A stretch of DNA of 64,000 nucleotides from Stercorarius parasiticus (Eukaryota > Chordata > Aves > Charadriiformes > Stercorariidae): positions 816,040 to 880,039 of the forward strand of contig VWZL01002055.1 of the NCBI GenBank assembly GCA_013396915.1, in the 5' to 3' direction. Positions within the stretch are counted from its first letter, which is position 1; each line of letters opens with the position of its first letter. Of the stretch, positions 36,601 through 50,514 are shown one piece after another. Under the pieces are notes generated by a model. That model did no database searches. It was not told the DNA's origin and saw only the letters and a list, made by a program, of their open reading frames with translations. Both the position numbers and the translations under genes were made by a program.

Positions 36601-39600
36601 TGGATACAACAAACCTTTTAAATCCAAGTTTCCCCTACGGTATATTCCCATGGCTAGCTCCTTGGCTAATATATCATGCATTTCTGTCGGCAAGAATCTT
36701 TGTTCTCCCATGCTAACTTTCCACATATTCTTTATATGCATGCATCTCCTAGGTGTGTGACACCACTTTCAGGAACTTATATTAAAACTAATTTTAACTG
36801 AAGATTCCAAAAGTTATAATAATAATTTTTACATGTAAATGGATGGCTACTAGAATTTTTAAGAGATACTTACACATGTATCTACCTTTCAGTTCCTTAA
36901 ATTCCTTTAAAAATCAGCTCTTCCATGAAAAAATGCAGGTGGATTACCTAAATGCAGCTCCACTAAAGATTTAGGATCTTGATTTTCCAGTGAGCGGTTT
37001 GTTTGATCTGACCTAACTCCCTATCTGTATTTAGGTTTTTCAGGGGTATAGGCCTCACAGCTATGAATTTTAGATGGTGCAGAGACAATGGATATATGGG
37101 TTTCATAAGGAACTTCAGATGTGGTAACAGTCATTATGGCTGTGAACAAAAAGATTTAACTTCTAAAAACTAACATACAAATTCTTGTCTGAAACTGCAT
37201 GGATGTGTCAGACTCACAAGACCTTGATTCTGGGTTCTTATCTGACAGCGCTTGAGCAATACCTTGAATTGCAGGCCAATTGATTTAAAGGGGGAAAGAA
37301 TCAAGTTGCAACATAATAGGAAAGTACCAAAACCTGCTTATCAAGAAAACTCATTTGTGTCTCTATAGATTTTTCTATTCTTGTATCAGAGGGCCCTCCA
37401 GTGATACATTAAAACCCAATTAAACTTATTCCAGAAAATAATTTTTCATTGAGTCTTTATTTTTGTGCTCTGTGTGACTTAGTGAAGTCAAGGTCAAAAA
37501 CAAGGTACCTTGCACTGTGAGTTGGAGGTAGGAGGTTTGGGCTAGTTTTTTCGCTTTGAGAGAGTTCACAGCATAGTCCAGACCAGCTATTGAGAAAATG
37601 CAGCCTTCTCCAACTGCCTGCTTTAATCCTGATTGCAGAAAGTTCATCTGTTAAAGAAACACAGTACTCAAGATTTCACCTATATTCCTGCAATTCAGCT
37701 GAAAGGTGAAAAAAGTATTATAAACCAAGGCAAGATTTTTATATTCCAGGATACAGTGGTATTTGGCTAAGCAGTGATGACAGAAAAATGTTTCCTGAGC
37801 TGCTGGTCACAGGAGTTTAGTGTCAGGGAAGAATATAAGACCAAACCATGGACTGAGCTAGTTTGCTCTCATTCACAACCGTGAACTCTTCCAGCTGCTC
37901 TCTTCTGCTAAGGATCACTTTTAGACCACTTAAGACAGTGCAAACCACAGTTTGGTATCAAGTCGGTACTGAAAAGGACCAAATGCAGGATTGCTTTTTG
38001 AGGATTCCACAGTTAAGAAGCTTAGGGAAAGATGCGACCAGCTGCACCCAAGTTTGCAAGAAAGTACGTTCCCCACAGTCTGGGGCCCTGTGTTCGATAT
38101 GACAGCATCCTCCATGCATGGTTTCAGTTTCACAGCCCAGCCGAAAACAACTTCACGCCAGACTTGGAATATTTGGTTTAGTTATGTCACATTAACTAGC
38201 TTCTCTCTGAGGTTATTCAAAAATAGATTTAAAATTGGGTAGTAGTCAATTTGTAATGCAACTTCAGTGTAGCCTCTGGAGAAGGAATTCTTTATTTAAT
38301 CTCACTCTCATGTTTGTTTTTTCTTGAATTCCTACCCCTGCTTCTCATCTGGAAATGGAGGTCAGAAAAATTGAGAGAATGTATGCAATGAAGAGAGGAT
38401 ATTGATTTGAGAACCAGAGTGTTGATCACAGTAGTTATTGCTGGCTAGTGTATGCAAAGGCCCATGTACACTGATGATGGTTCACTGACTCCTCAGCTTC
38501 TCATACGCTTCCAGTGTTGTTAAGCAGGCTTTGAAATTCGTTTTAGTCCATTATTTTTGGGGGATGAATCAGGATAATTGGTCTGGTCTCTCTTCTTGCT
38601 CAAGAGCTGGAAGATCTCTGCTAGTCTTATTAAGGTGATAACCTGTCAAACACATAAACGTGCTCTGATACCCCCACTCTTGACAGACAGTCCCCTTTGG
38701 CCTACAGTGGGGGTTGTATCAGAGCTTCCCCTTGAAAGTCCAAGGGACATGAATGAGGAGATGAGTTTGAGGCTTTTCTATACATGACCCATTATTCATA
38801 TTCAGATACTGGTATGCACCATGAAGAATCCTTTCATTGCTAGCAAGCTATGAATGACTACGAACAGTTATTTTGACTCTTGTTTTTTACGTAAGCTCAA
38901 ATGGATTTGAATGAATTTTTCCTCACTTCAGACAGACACAATTCACAATCAGATAAAGTAAAGCAATACCTACAGGATCTTTCCTGGTTATGTCTTCAGT
39001 ACAAAAATCAGCACCAGCTGTGTGGCTTTGTAATTCCCTGCTGCGGGTTCATCCCGTAGCTATTTGATATCTCAGATACGGTTACTTCAGATGGAATCCT
39101 TTTTTTTTTCCCCAGGGATAGTCCCCCTACACTAAGAACAGCACAGCTGAAGGACTCCTTGGGCAGAGGGAGGGGAGATTATCTATCACGCTACATGAAA
39201 GTAAGACCTGGACCCTAGGAGTCCTGAAATGAGGCAGAGCTTTGGAAGTCATGAAAGGTTCCAGGAACGCAGGAGTTACACAGGAACGGACCAGACATCA
39301 TAACAATACTCCCAAAACCCAAGCCAACGAAATTAAACATTCTTATCCTTAAAATAAGGTATCTGGGTTGTCTTTGCATGCCTTTCCTTCTTACTTGTTT
39401 TTGGAAGAGGTGTGGAGAAGGCAGAAAGGCAAAGGAATATCTGTAAAGTATACTACTCACAAATGAGCAGTGTTATACAGCTGAGGGATCCAGGGGCCAA
39501 TATGGTGATCTCACTTTAAAAAGCTTTTCTCTCTGCTTCCAGGTTTTCAAGCATGAAAATTAACCTGAGGCACCTTCACTGCTGTTTCAGAAGGCCAAGA

Positions 39601-41394
39601 AACCGACTGGACCAGAAGGAACATGTTCCATAACCACTACCATGTCCCACTGTAGAGAAAAATGTGCCAACCTGAGGGAGATGATGCCAGTAAGAGACTG
39701 GGAGCATGAGGATCAGGTAAACGCAGGTTTTTAAAACCTTGAAGTAATTAGCATCTTCTTGCCTTAAAAGTTTGCAATGAGCAATTACTGAAGCACAAAT
39801 CAAGAGATTGTAACCTAAGGTATAATGGCAAACATATTGAAACATTATTAATTAGTATTTCTAAGTATTCTAAAGGTACTGTTGAACTTATAAAATAATA
39901 GAAAACTTCACATTGAGACAAATCGGAAGGGAAGCCTTTCACAAAAACACCTTTAATTGGCCATCATTTCCTGTGCTCCTCCTGCTTTCTCCAACTAAAG
40001 ACACTTGTGTCCCTGCTAACTCTGCCTCCCACGCAGTCCAGGCTTTCTTTCCCCTAATCCTACAATGAGGCAATAACACTGCTCATCAACTATCCTATTA
40101 CCATAGAAATGATAGCAACATCACAAATTCAGCAGTCTGATTCCTCGACAGGGTTGATTAGGAACAGATGATGAGCTGGAGAAAAGCTGAACCCTTGATT
40201 AAACACAAATAGCTCTTCTAATGAACAAATATGGGAATAAAATATATTTAAAATCATGTAAAGAATGAGTGTCTTCATATTCTAGATGAACGATATTTTT
40301 TGCTTTTCACTGATTTTTAGAATTGTTTGAATTTGTTTGCAAAGTTCCCTAATTTATTTTTAAATCCACATAAATAAGTAATTAGTAATCATATGTGCTC
40401 CAGAATTCACTGAAAAAATCAGTGCAGGTACAGCCTGTAAAATGCTACTTAGGACTTTCCATTTCTTTCACAATAAATATATTTAGTATTACAAAGGCAC
40501 TATAGCTAAGTACGCACATCCACACAAATACAGATAAACTATACACTTACATTATTTTCAACCAGACCTACTTAAATTCAAAGGACGTGTTATTTAGGGG
40601 CCTTTGTGGTAAGTTCTGACCCTTCCCTTAACAAAACCTCCTCCCACAAGGTGCTCTGCACCTTGCTCAAGTCCCAGAAAACCACTTTTCCCTATTCCCA
40701 GTGAAGATCTTGGCTTAGTAGGACACCGACACACTCTTCTCCCACTGCTTCAATACCTTAATGAATGAATCAAAGCCAGATACTTTATTATCTTCTGAAT
40801 CCAGGCTTGTATTGAGCCCGCAGCCACTAAAGATGGCAAAGGACTATTTGTATCATTCAAACCATTCATCCCAAAAGAAATATCCTGCATGAAAATAGAA
40901 AAGTGTTTCAAGGCAGTTCATATTCAAGAGACTGTCTTTTCATTTTGAATTCTCACACTAAGCATAAGTGCTAAATCCTCAATTCATACTTTACTGGAGA
41001 CTTGACAACTCCGATTCCAACCACAGTTTATTTTACCAGTAAAAGTGTGCAGTAGGGTGTGCAGACCCATTCCAGGCTATCCCTATTCTCAGGCCTGCTG
41101 CAGTGTTTCTTCTACTTCAGACTATTTAGTCAATGCCATTAATCAAAATCCTATAGCAGAAAATGCATGCATAAGTCCTACACATTTATTGCCATGGCAA
41201 CAATTCAGGCTCTTGTTCATATGTCAAGCTACATCAGTGGAGATAAATTCTATTGTTTTCACACTGACAGTTCTCTCTGTGTTGGACTTAATCCATGGAA
41301 AAATATAGCTTTGCCTCTTATTAAAATAAAACACAGACCACCCAACTCTCCAAATTCTCATTCTTCACAAAATATAACTAAGCAATCTGAATAG
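33623..41394. other. AT-rich non-coding stretch
   Basis: No gene is supported. The longest frames (36022-36360 minus, 112 codons; several of 60-90 codons) overlap others on the opposite strand and show no domain. A possible ancient repeat at 36935-37000 is listed separately. T-rich runs lie near 35280-35312. Confidence 0.5.
36935..37000 (+). repeat. Possible ancient amniote repeat scrap
   Basis: GGATTACCTAAATGCAGCTCCACTAAAGATTTAGGATCTTGATTTTCC resembles the 'cacctaaatgcc...gatttaggctcttgattttcc'-like wording of old sauropsid repeats related to the one at 14.85 kb. The match is loose. Confidence 0.3.
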
Positions 41395-41730
41395 TTAAAA
41401 AATTATAGTTTGATATTTAGGTTTATGATAGTAATTAAAGTGTAAAATAAAAGGCCCAGTCCTCATGATATTGTTTTAATCTGTGGGATTGGTTAGGAAT
41501 TTAATTCTTCATGAAAAGATGAGCTCATTGCTATGAAGCTAAACAGCTATAATACCAGAGCACTGTGTTCTTGAATTAGATTGCACTATTTTAAAATAAA
41601 TGCCTTTAAGCTTTAAGTGAAGTTGATGCAATTAATTTTCCAACTTAGCTGTAGATACTGTATTTTTCATAACACAAAAATTAATGATTAATGCATAATA
41701 TCCAGGGAAAGATTTTATATTTCATTTAGC
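41395..41730. promoter_or_regulatory. Candidate conserved non-coding element (AT-rich, TAAT-dense)
   Basis: A smooth, low-repeat AT-rich stretch with many TAAT/ATTA homeodomain-type cores, for example near 41435, 41500, 41630 and 41680-41700. It has no repeat similarity and no coding potential. This texture is typical of deeply conserved enhancers in gene deserts, but it is also what AT-rich DNA gives by chance. Conservation was not tested. Confidence 0.2.
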
Positions 41731-42355
41731 TCATGACAAAATACATTCTCATGCGGGTGATTCACAAGTGTGAAAGAAAGATAAGCATCGTTTTTCGTGC
41801 ATAAGCCTCTACAGATTTACTTGTATGTGCTGCATTATGAGTAAGTCTTAATGCCTGACGTAATTTTACATGATTTTACTGTATACTAGACCACAGCTTT
41901 GATTCCTATTATTTCCACAGACACATCATCCTTCTCGTTATCACAGACTAAAGAGAAAACAGTCTCTCGTTAATAAAATACTTTTAATGCTTCGTACTCT
42001 CATTATTTCCTGGGTACGGTGCATCGCTTCCTGGAAAGGCAGAAGCCTCATATCACGGCTAAAGACACATCCTTTTCAATCTGACCCTTTTTTCCCTTCC
42101 TCATGCAGATTTAAGTCCCTGCTTTTACAGCATGCTTCATATTGACAAAGCCTATTACCATGATATACTATACCAGAGTTCATTTCGACTAATATCCACC
42201 GCTACATCTGTTACTGTCAGTACCCAATCTCAGTTCCTGTGTCACTGAAGATGAAGACAACCATTATATTTACTTATTGTCACGCCATGTTATGCCAGTA
42301 TCAGAAACTGCTTCACATACACACTGTGTGTGACTTGCATCAAATATATATATTT

Positions 42356-42784
42356 TTAAACGGGGGGCTTTGTGCAATTTGTAAATATCCTGTGAACTTC
42401 ATTCATATTAATGAAGCAGCGTTTGCACTTTACTGGCATTTTTATGCAAATGACAGTAACTCTTTGTGTGCCGTGCCCCTCTGTGTGACACTGGCCACAG
42501 CTCCTAAAGCCGGACTGTTGTTTCCTCACAGAGCGGGTATGGAGCACGCCTTTTCCGTCACCTAAAAGAAAGAACCTGGGGTTCTGAGGAGGCTGAGCAC
42601 AGAATATGCCAAATAACTTACCAAATAATTTACTTCTGAATCCTGGCATGTTCTGAAGAAGAAACACTAACAAAACATCTTTCAGGGGCTGTGCAATTGA
42701 GAGCAAACTCCCTCTTCTGAACTCCAACAAGTAATGTTTTACAGTTCTTTTCTTGGCTCCAATTAAAAGCATCATGTTTCTCAC
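42356..42784 (-). other. 142-codon open frame, probably chance
   Basis: This is one of the two longest frames outside CR1. The translation has no recognisable domain, signal peptide or repeat, and the opposite strand is also open across 42239-42565. The 3' part overlaps the octamer/inverted-repeat cluster. No splice or promoter context was found. I do not call it a gene. Confidence 0.15.
42397..42451. promoter_or_regulatory. Candidate regulatory cluster: inverted repeat plus octamer
   Basis: CTTCATT at 42397-42403 pairs exactly with AATGAAG at 42410-42416. A consensus octamer ATGCAAAT (POU-domain site) is at 42444-42451. The two lie within 55 bases in a stretch that otherwise has no repeat. 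The site identities are from motif knowledge only, and no function is shown. Confidence 0.2.
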
Positions 42785-44149
42785 TCCTTCTAAAACCAGA
42801 CATACACTAGTTTCAATAAAATAAATATATTTTTAAATGGTATTATGTGAAGCAGAACAAAAGCAGCCTTTTTCCACACACATGAATTGCACATCAAAAT
42901 AAAATTTTAGTTCCCAGTTTAGCAGTGCCCTCTGGTGATACGTATCTTGGATATCTGTGTGACCCATTTCAACCCGGTATACCAGGCCCAGATCTGGCCA
43001 AGAACTAAAATTTAATTTAGGCATTTAGATCTAAGACAGGGATTCCATAAAGCTTTGTTTAACCCCATTGGCTGCTGACATCTCAAAGATGCTGCATTTC
43101 TGTTCGCTAAGTTCCCCAGCCTGCAGCTCACTTTGTGCACGGGCAGAATTACTGCCACATCGGTGGCTTTGGAATGGTTCTGCTCTCTCGCAGGCTCATC
43201 CTGTTGTCTCCTTCAGGAGTCTCTACCACAGAAGTGGGTTCTCGACTTCCTAACACACATCTGCAGGAGTACTGACAGCCTCAGCCATGCTTCATCTTTG
43301 AGAGACTGAGGCATCTACTATCAAACAAGTGGTTTAAGCCATAAATTTGTCTCTACATGATTGTATCTGAGTTGCAGGGAGTCACCTTAATCCCAGAAAG
43401 CTGAAATTTATGAACCCTGCTTTCAGCAGATGGTTTCCTGCAATGTTTACCGGCTGCTTGTGTATCTCATTAGGAGGCACCAAATGACCAGACTATTATT
43501 GTATGGGCCACTGTTTCCTCAACCTTTTACAAAATCTGGTAAGCAGTACACTTTTTGAAAAAGAATTCTTGTACCACAGTGGCGTTTACTTACATTTGCA
43601 TAAGACTAGGTTAATTTTCAATGTTAACTTATTGCTATTAAAGAATATAACTCTCCAATCCTAACCTAGCACACTGAAAAATCATTAGTCCATTGTTCCT
43701 ATCATAAGACTAATGAGCAATGCTCCACTTACAAATGGATATTGTGTGTATCTGGACTGAAAGATTGTATAGAAAGAGGTTGGCCACGTATTTGTTATCT
43801 GTGTTAAAATCTTTTCAAGGCTCATTTAGGGAAGCTATCGGGTACCGGCCTCCTTTGAAAATCTAGCCTTTCACATGGGTGGCTCCTGCTATTGTTGAAG
43901 ATACACCAACAAGAAACGATACAAGGTGCTATTCTGAATATAATATTGTTGCAAGAACTGCCAAATGTAAGATTTTTAATGAGATATCATTTTCAATACA
44001 GGAAGATTCTATAATGATTTTTTTTTTAAAATACACCAGTGAAAACAATTTGTGCATCCCAAGTCAGGGTCATAGTTGTAGCTAAATGGAGAATGCCAGA
44101 AATATATGAACCTGATTTGTCTCCTTAAATGATAATGAAAACAAAAAGA

Positions 44150-44480
44150 ATGAACTTTCCCTCCAAGTTCATTGCGCAATACTTCACATTATTAATCAGA
44201 GTTATGTCACAGGATTATTGCTTTGCTTAATAATGTGTTTAATGTAAATTTAATGTAAAAGATCCATGATAGAGACAGTCAAAGCTCTATTAAAATCCTT
44301 TTGCAAAGTTCAGCCACTGCTTTAGTGGCTTTAGGCTAATAGCCTGATGTTAATTTGGATTCTAATCTATTATTTTGCATGATATTTAATGTGTTTTTGT
44401 AATTAGATTTTTTTTTCAGACAAAGCAAGAAAAAACTCTATGGGTCAGAGTGCATGACTGTCATTAACTACAGTGCATTT
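44150..44480. promoter_or_regulatory. Candidate conserved non-coding element
   Basis: AT-rich sequence with repeated TTAATGTAAA wording near 44238-44263, several TAAT cores, TTTTGCAT near 44374 and GTAATTAG near 44399. It lacks any repeat family and any coding frame. The texture suggests a developmental enhancer-type conserved element, but cross-species alignment is needed and chance is a real alternative. Confidence 0.25.
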
Positions 44481-44539
44481 CTGGGACATGTATAATCATA
44501 ACACAACTTTTGCAATGAAATAGTGTAGATTATACTCCA

Positions 44540-44590
44540 GTCAACAACCTGTGTCTCATTCTGTAAATGGAAAAAAATAGATGACAATCA
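44540..44590 (+). repeat. Weak MIR-like fragment
   Basis: CAACAACCTGTGTCTCATTCTGTAAATGG resembles the MIR block 'ttaacctctgtgcctcatctgtaaaatgg'. Only about 50 bases match, so this is tentative. Confidence 0.3.
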
Positions 44591-47500
44591 AGTGATAAAT
44601 ACCTGCAGCTGTTCACCCATACTGTTCCAATTTAAAAGGTTCCTACCCTCTTAGCTGGTGCAGAATATTAATTCACATATTCATCCCTAACTCTGGTTCA
44701 GTCAAAAATGAGACTATCATGTCTCTGATAAACTCACTTCACTCCAAATGAGAGTTTGAGAACAATTACATGATTAATTGTTCTTGGAGAAGTGATGATA
44801 CCATAACCTCGAGGAAAAAGGGCACAAGTATTTCCAGGACAGGAGAGGCGAACGCAGCATGCCTCAGAATTTACAGGCAGAAAGAAGGGCCATAATAATA
44901 GACAGATGCATCTCCTTTCCTCAACTGCCTTCTAAATTCCCAACAGAATTACATTAATCTTAAAACTGGGATCTAGAATAATAAAGTATTCTTTATTTTC
45001 TCAAACACTCTTAAGCTTTAGTTTGTTTTTTCAGTATGATAAACTACTGTAAAGTAGAAAGAAAAGAAAGTTTATGATCTAAAAATTATTCTTCAATTCA
45101 GATGGAGAGTTGGTATCCTTAGATAAAAGTGAAAATAAACTTAGAAACATGAATTAAAGCAGCGTTAGTTTGTTCTTTTTTTAATTAAATGGGGAATATG
45201 TACACATTGCTTAACTTTTATCTTACCTATTTGGCTATATGGCCAAATCTTGTTCTTGCCAGTAAATTCTCTCTCTACAGTGGATTGTCCTACCAAATAT
45301 ACTGAAGAATTATTTCAGGTAGGTGCCCTGAGATAAATCACAGCCTAATCTGATACACCTTGAAAATTTATAGAGCTAACAGTACAGAAAATAAAAAAGC
45401 TTCACTTGGAGGGACTTCCAAAAGCACATTTTCCTTTAAAAAAAAAACCCAAAAACCAAAAAAACACACACAAGAAAATTTCTAAAGTTAAAGGCTTGTG
45501 GCTCTAAAAGTTGCTTCCTTTTCATCCAGGACATGACCATACTCTAATACTGAAGTCACTGCTTCTGCTGGAGAACGTGAAGAGAGCTTTTGAGAGAAAA
45601 GTCTGGTTAAATGTTTTTTAAATGAAATAGGTAAGAGAACTAGACAACAGTAGATGCCAGGAGTAACACTTTTGTATTCTTCATTTTAAAGTACTGAATA
45701 TTCAGACTTGGTTTAGGGCCCTTTATTTTCATACTACTTGCTTAGGGCTCCGTATGCTTTTTGCCTTGAGAAAGAAAGTAGCTTTATCTGAACAACGTAT
45801 AATAACACTATGCTGGCAGTCTGAACATAGCTGGGAAAAGAACAATACTGTCACTGTCATTCAGTAACAAAAATATACCCTGATGGTACAGAATTTTGTG
45901 TTACGGAATTGAGCTTTGGAATATCATAAACATATACTACTTCTAACTGATGATATATTTGAGAAAGGTTTTCTGTCAATGCATCGTGAAGCAGCCAGCT
46001 GTTGATAAGACCATCATATTATTGTCAAATTCATTTCTCAAATAATTCTCCCCATGCTAGTGTTGGTGGAATAGATATGGAACATTTAATTACTTCATCT
46101 CCCTTCCCCTAAATCAGCCCTAGTGACAATGAAAATACCGGGCCTGGCTACAGCAGATATAGCAGCAATGAGTTTTCTTCTGATAGGTCATTTTTCCCAT
46201 ACCTAAACATCTAAGTATCATATCTTGTGTCTGAACACTCAGTTTAGGTGTCCTCTCATTCACCTGCTTTTTTACAAAAGATAACAAAAAAAATTGTAAA
46301 TTATATTTATGTCATATTGCATTTTCATTGACATTGACAATTATGTAATGTGACTGAAACATGATTAAAAATTAGCATCCTAGTCTCAGGTCTACTGTAT
46401 TCACAACTTGGTTTATCTTAATATACCTTAGTTTACCAGTAATAAAAGGCACTGACACTGTTCCCATCCTGTAAAAATTAATTTGTATCTGTCAAGTGCT
46501 GAGATACTTTGGTTAAAAAAAAAATACTTGCATTTTTTCTCAGGGAGTAGTAAAGCCAGCAGAGTGATAATGCATCCCAAGATAATTTTCATTAGACTCC
46601 TAAGTTCTCTCCACACAATAAAACCCAAATGAATGGGGGCTTTGCGTCAGGGGACTGACAAGAAAATAGGAAAAGAACCAATCCAAATCCACAGGACTTA
46701 CGACGTTACACCAAATTGAAGCAGAATCCCAGCGCTGCTGAAAGTTTTCAGCCAGATTGTTAAAGAACAGATATTACTGACAGTATAAAAAATAATTCTA
46801 ATGCAAGACTTGGAAAACTAAGTATTCCACTAGTCACTCCAATAATAAAAATGATAATATTTTATTATATGTCCTGTTGTCTGAAGGCCACACTCTCTTT
46901 CAGCTGGAAGAAGTTGGGGAGAGAAAAAATTTCTGTGATGCTCTGTCTCATTATGCAAACATCAAAAGGAATCAATTAGGTCAGAAAGTCTCCAGAAGTA
47001 TCTTTGGGATGGAACAGCAGTCTTAGATATTTTGTCTTCAGTGCTTTTAAATCCCAGACGTTGACCCACCTAGGTTTCTTCCTCCCCACATTATCTTCTA
47101 GAGTCGCCATTTCCACTGCAGCAGCAGGTATAGATCCCCCCTTGTTCTCGCTCTGTGTTCCAGGCAGCCGCAGCACTTTGGTTGCATTGGGAATCATCTG
47201 AAGTACTACTAACTACCGGCAGTATTTTACCCACTAGGAATATGTTAAGTTCTCCTTTTAAGAGAGCTCATAGGTTTTCTAATGTTGTTTATCACTTAGA
47301 ATTGAAATTGCACATTATAAGTGTTTCGTGTTGTACCTATTTAACCATGTAACAAATCTGGTGGAAAGAACATCACCCAGAAAATGATCTCTCAGATAAA
47401 TACTTCCATAAAATCAAATCTGAACAATGCCCAAAGGCTGGGAGGGGAAAAAATATTCCAGAACTAGCTGCAGTTTTTCATAAAACACAGTTAGCATAGA

Positions 47501-50500
47501 TATAATGTAACTAAGTCAAGCAAGATATGATTGATTTATTATATTGGAATCCATTAAAAGTATTCCATTGCAGTTTTAAGACCATATAGTCATTAAATAT
47601 CTTTGAAAACACACATTCTCTACCATCATTATAAGATATTCTTGACAGCACATCATTTTTAATGGCACCATTATAAACAGGATTCATAATGGCTCTGTTT
47701 AGTATGTACCAGAATTGGAAGTCAGTAATATACAGACTTGTATTCAACATAATCAGATAACAGAGCACTGAAGGAAAGACGAGCGCACAATTAATATATG
47801 AATAATTATTTTGTGTAAAATGAAACGCATTTTAAATAGTGTGTCAAATAGGCATTAAGATGAAAAAATGAAACAGTGAAATAGATTTGATGTACATTAC
47901 TTACAAGTACAACAGGAACCACTGGTGCTGATATATGATCTAAATAGGAAAGGAAAGGATTAGCACAAGGCTAATTGAAATGATAATGCTGTAATATGCT
48001 GCAGATCCAGTACATGTGCCTTAAAAGATGGCTTCAACTTAACCCTTGCTTTTATTTGTGGTCCTTTCTAATAGCGGGACATTTGAAGAACAATTCTTCA
48101 TGGCTTTTGTCCCTTCAGCTGCATTGGAGTAATCGGTCTTCAACTGTCATTAGTCAACTTCACAGTAAGGAAATCATGAAACCTAAAGGATCTCAGGAAC
48201 ATCAAAGTTTACCTTTAGTTAAGCTATAATTTAGCGAGCCAGGTACTTGAAATGAAAACCAGATCCTAAATTAGGTACACAATAGGTAATACAGATTTAT
48301 ATGAGGAAAAAAGGAAACAAGAATTTTCCTAATGCAGTACAACCCCTCACTCAGTGGTATCAAGAGAAGAGGTCTCCTGATGCACCACAAAAAGTAACGG
48401 GACTGTAGCAACCCTCACCAGCACAACCTGGGGCAAAATACTCACTCCAGACACCTTCTCCCTACAAGGCCTGGCAGTGTAGGGAAAAGGATTAATAACT
48501 GAAAGTAAGATTCTGCAATTAAAGTCTCTAACTGACCTCTATTGCAATGCAGATGCATTAACATAAAGCCATAGGGTATTTGTAATTACTTCTTATGATG
48601 TATGAAGACATAAATTGGCATCCAAGAAGATCTTAACCAGCCATGTAACTTGTCATAAATAAAAAAAAAAAAAAAACCAAAAGAAACAAAAGCATCCTGT
48701 AAAGGTCCATTACTCTTTCAATATAAATTCTTGGCTGTAATGTCCTCTGGATAAAGTCTGCTCTAAACTCTAGTTTAAGGCCTTATACAGCCCAACTTGT
48801 CTCTAGCTGATAGTAGAATTTTATGGGAAAAAAACCCTCTTAAGACAGAAAGGTCCCAATTTTTTGTACTGATGCTTAAAAGGAAGAGGTAAAAAACATT
48901 TTATGCCACTATTCTATTTCTCCTTTTCTGGAGCTGATTCACACCTCAGTGCAACTTAGAGCAACACCTTTACTGCCCTAAATTGATTTTCCCAGTGGGG
49001 CTACTGCAGCCATAGTACATACACATACATACATATGTGTTTGAGTGTGAATAAATACGTGTGTGCATATACAGATACCACTCTCTCCACAGAATCTCTA
49101 GTGCTTTGGAAGAAGCATAAGCAGAGTTTTTAAACAAGGTCTCCAACAGTTTCATTTCTTTCATTATGTCATTTGTGGCAGCGCCTCCCAAGAAGAGGAG
49201 GAGGTGCCTACATAAAGCAATAAGCCATTCAGAAATGACAAAATTCATTACATACCTCTGTATTTGAAAAGACCTGGCTTATAGCCATAGTGAGCTAATC
49301 AATTTAACAGTACATTTATCTACAGGTATTAATGGCTGCATATATTTGCATATTTGTATGGTTTTTTTGTGATGAGCTCTTATGCAATCTAAAATAAGGA
49401 AACACAAATTTACTTCCAGAGCATCGCCTTAACTAATACTGATACTACATTTCTCTGATTGTCCTAAAACAGACAAGACGCCTGAATGTTTAAGTTCGTT
49501 GTAACATGTTGGAGCATTTACTTTTTGGCATATGAGCAGCACGTGTCCATTAAGCCTGAAGTTTTTGCCTTTTCTACTATTAGAAAATTACCTTTCTATG
49601 TAATTAGAAAAATATGTTTTCCCCCCTCCACCCCATGCTAATTAGGTAAAAGTCAACATACAGAAAAACACGTCAAACCTGAGACTAACGATGTTGGTAA
49701 TAAGTATGTGAAAGTCCTTTTGTGTCAGTACTTTTCCCCAAACTGTAGTCAGGCATAGCTCCATAAGTTCTGTTTGCCATTTTGGCCTTACTCCCCAAAC
49801 TTTTTCTCCCCTCCGCCATATCAACGATAAGCCTAAACTTTATTGCTTGCATATGGAGGATCTCTGCATTCTCCCTGCTGTTATTACTTTGCAATGTTAT
49901 TGAATGTCCTATACAAATGAAAAAGCACTTTTCTATCTGTAACACAAGTAGTATTAAAAGCATTTCTACTTTTCTAGAAACAATGCAAAAATGCCTGTAC
50001 AATATAAAATATCACTTACTTTAGTAGTCTAATTGTGTCAGTACCACCAGAACTTTGTAGCTCACATAGCCAAGAGATAATAGCCAGTACATCCCCTACC
50101 TCAGCTGACACCTACCACGCAGGTGAGAGGTAGAGACCAGGTATGAAAGTTTTAACAGTTACATGTTAAAAACACCAGAGATTTTGATAACCACGGAGAC
50201 TGAGGTGGAATGGTAGTGAGGACGCAAGAGTTGAAGGGACAGGGAGGTAACTCAGAACTATGCTGTCCTGCTTCTGCAAAACAGGCCTGTATGTCGCTAC
50301 CTAAACAGCAAGGTTTTTTCCAAACCAAATTTCCCAGAGGATATTGCTAACTGCCCGCTCCTCAGTGGCGGGCGCTCAATTCCCAGCACAAGCTCCCTCT
50401 CTGAGCCAGGTCTGCAAGAACAATGCTCCAAACAATTCAAATACCATTCAAGGTCAACTACTAGGAAAAATCAGGTCATGGAGGGCTTTAATTTTACAAT

Positions 50501-50514
50501 CCACAAAAGTATCA
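44591..50514. other. AT-rich non-coding stretch
   Basis: No gene is supported. An A/C-rich simple tract lies near 45437-45475, a poly(A) run at 48659-48676 and an alternating purine-pyrimidine tract near 49015-49075. A patch at 46976-47201 is open on both strands (73 and 65 codons) and is less AT-rich, but shows no known domain. Confidence 0.5.
48659..48676. repeat. Poly(A) run
   Basis: About 17 consecutive A followed by CCAAAAGAAACAAAAG. It could be a decayed retroposon tail on the plus strand, but no element body is recognisable upstream. Confidence 0.8.

Noticed and set aside
42356..42784. 142-codon minus-strand frame as a gene
   Set aside because: No recognisable domain, opposite strand also partly open, no splice or promoter context; a chance frame is the simpler reading.
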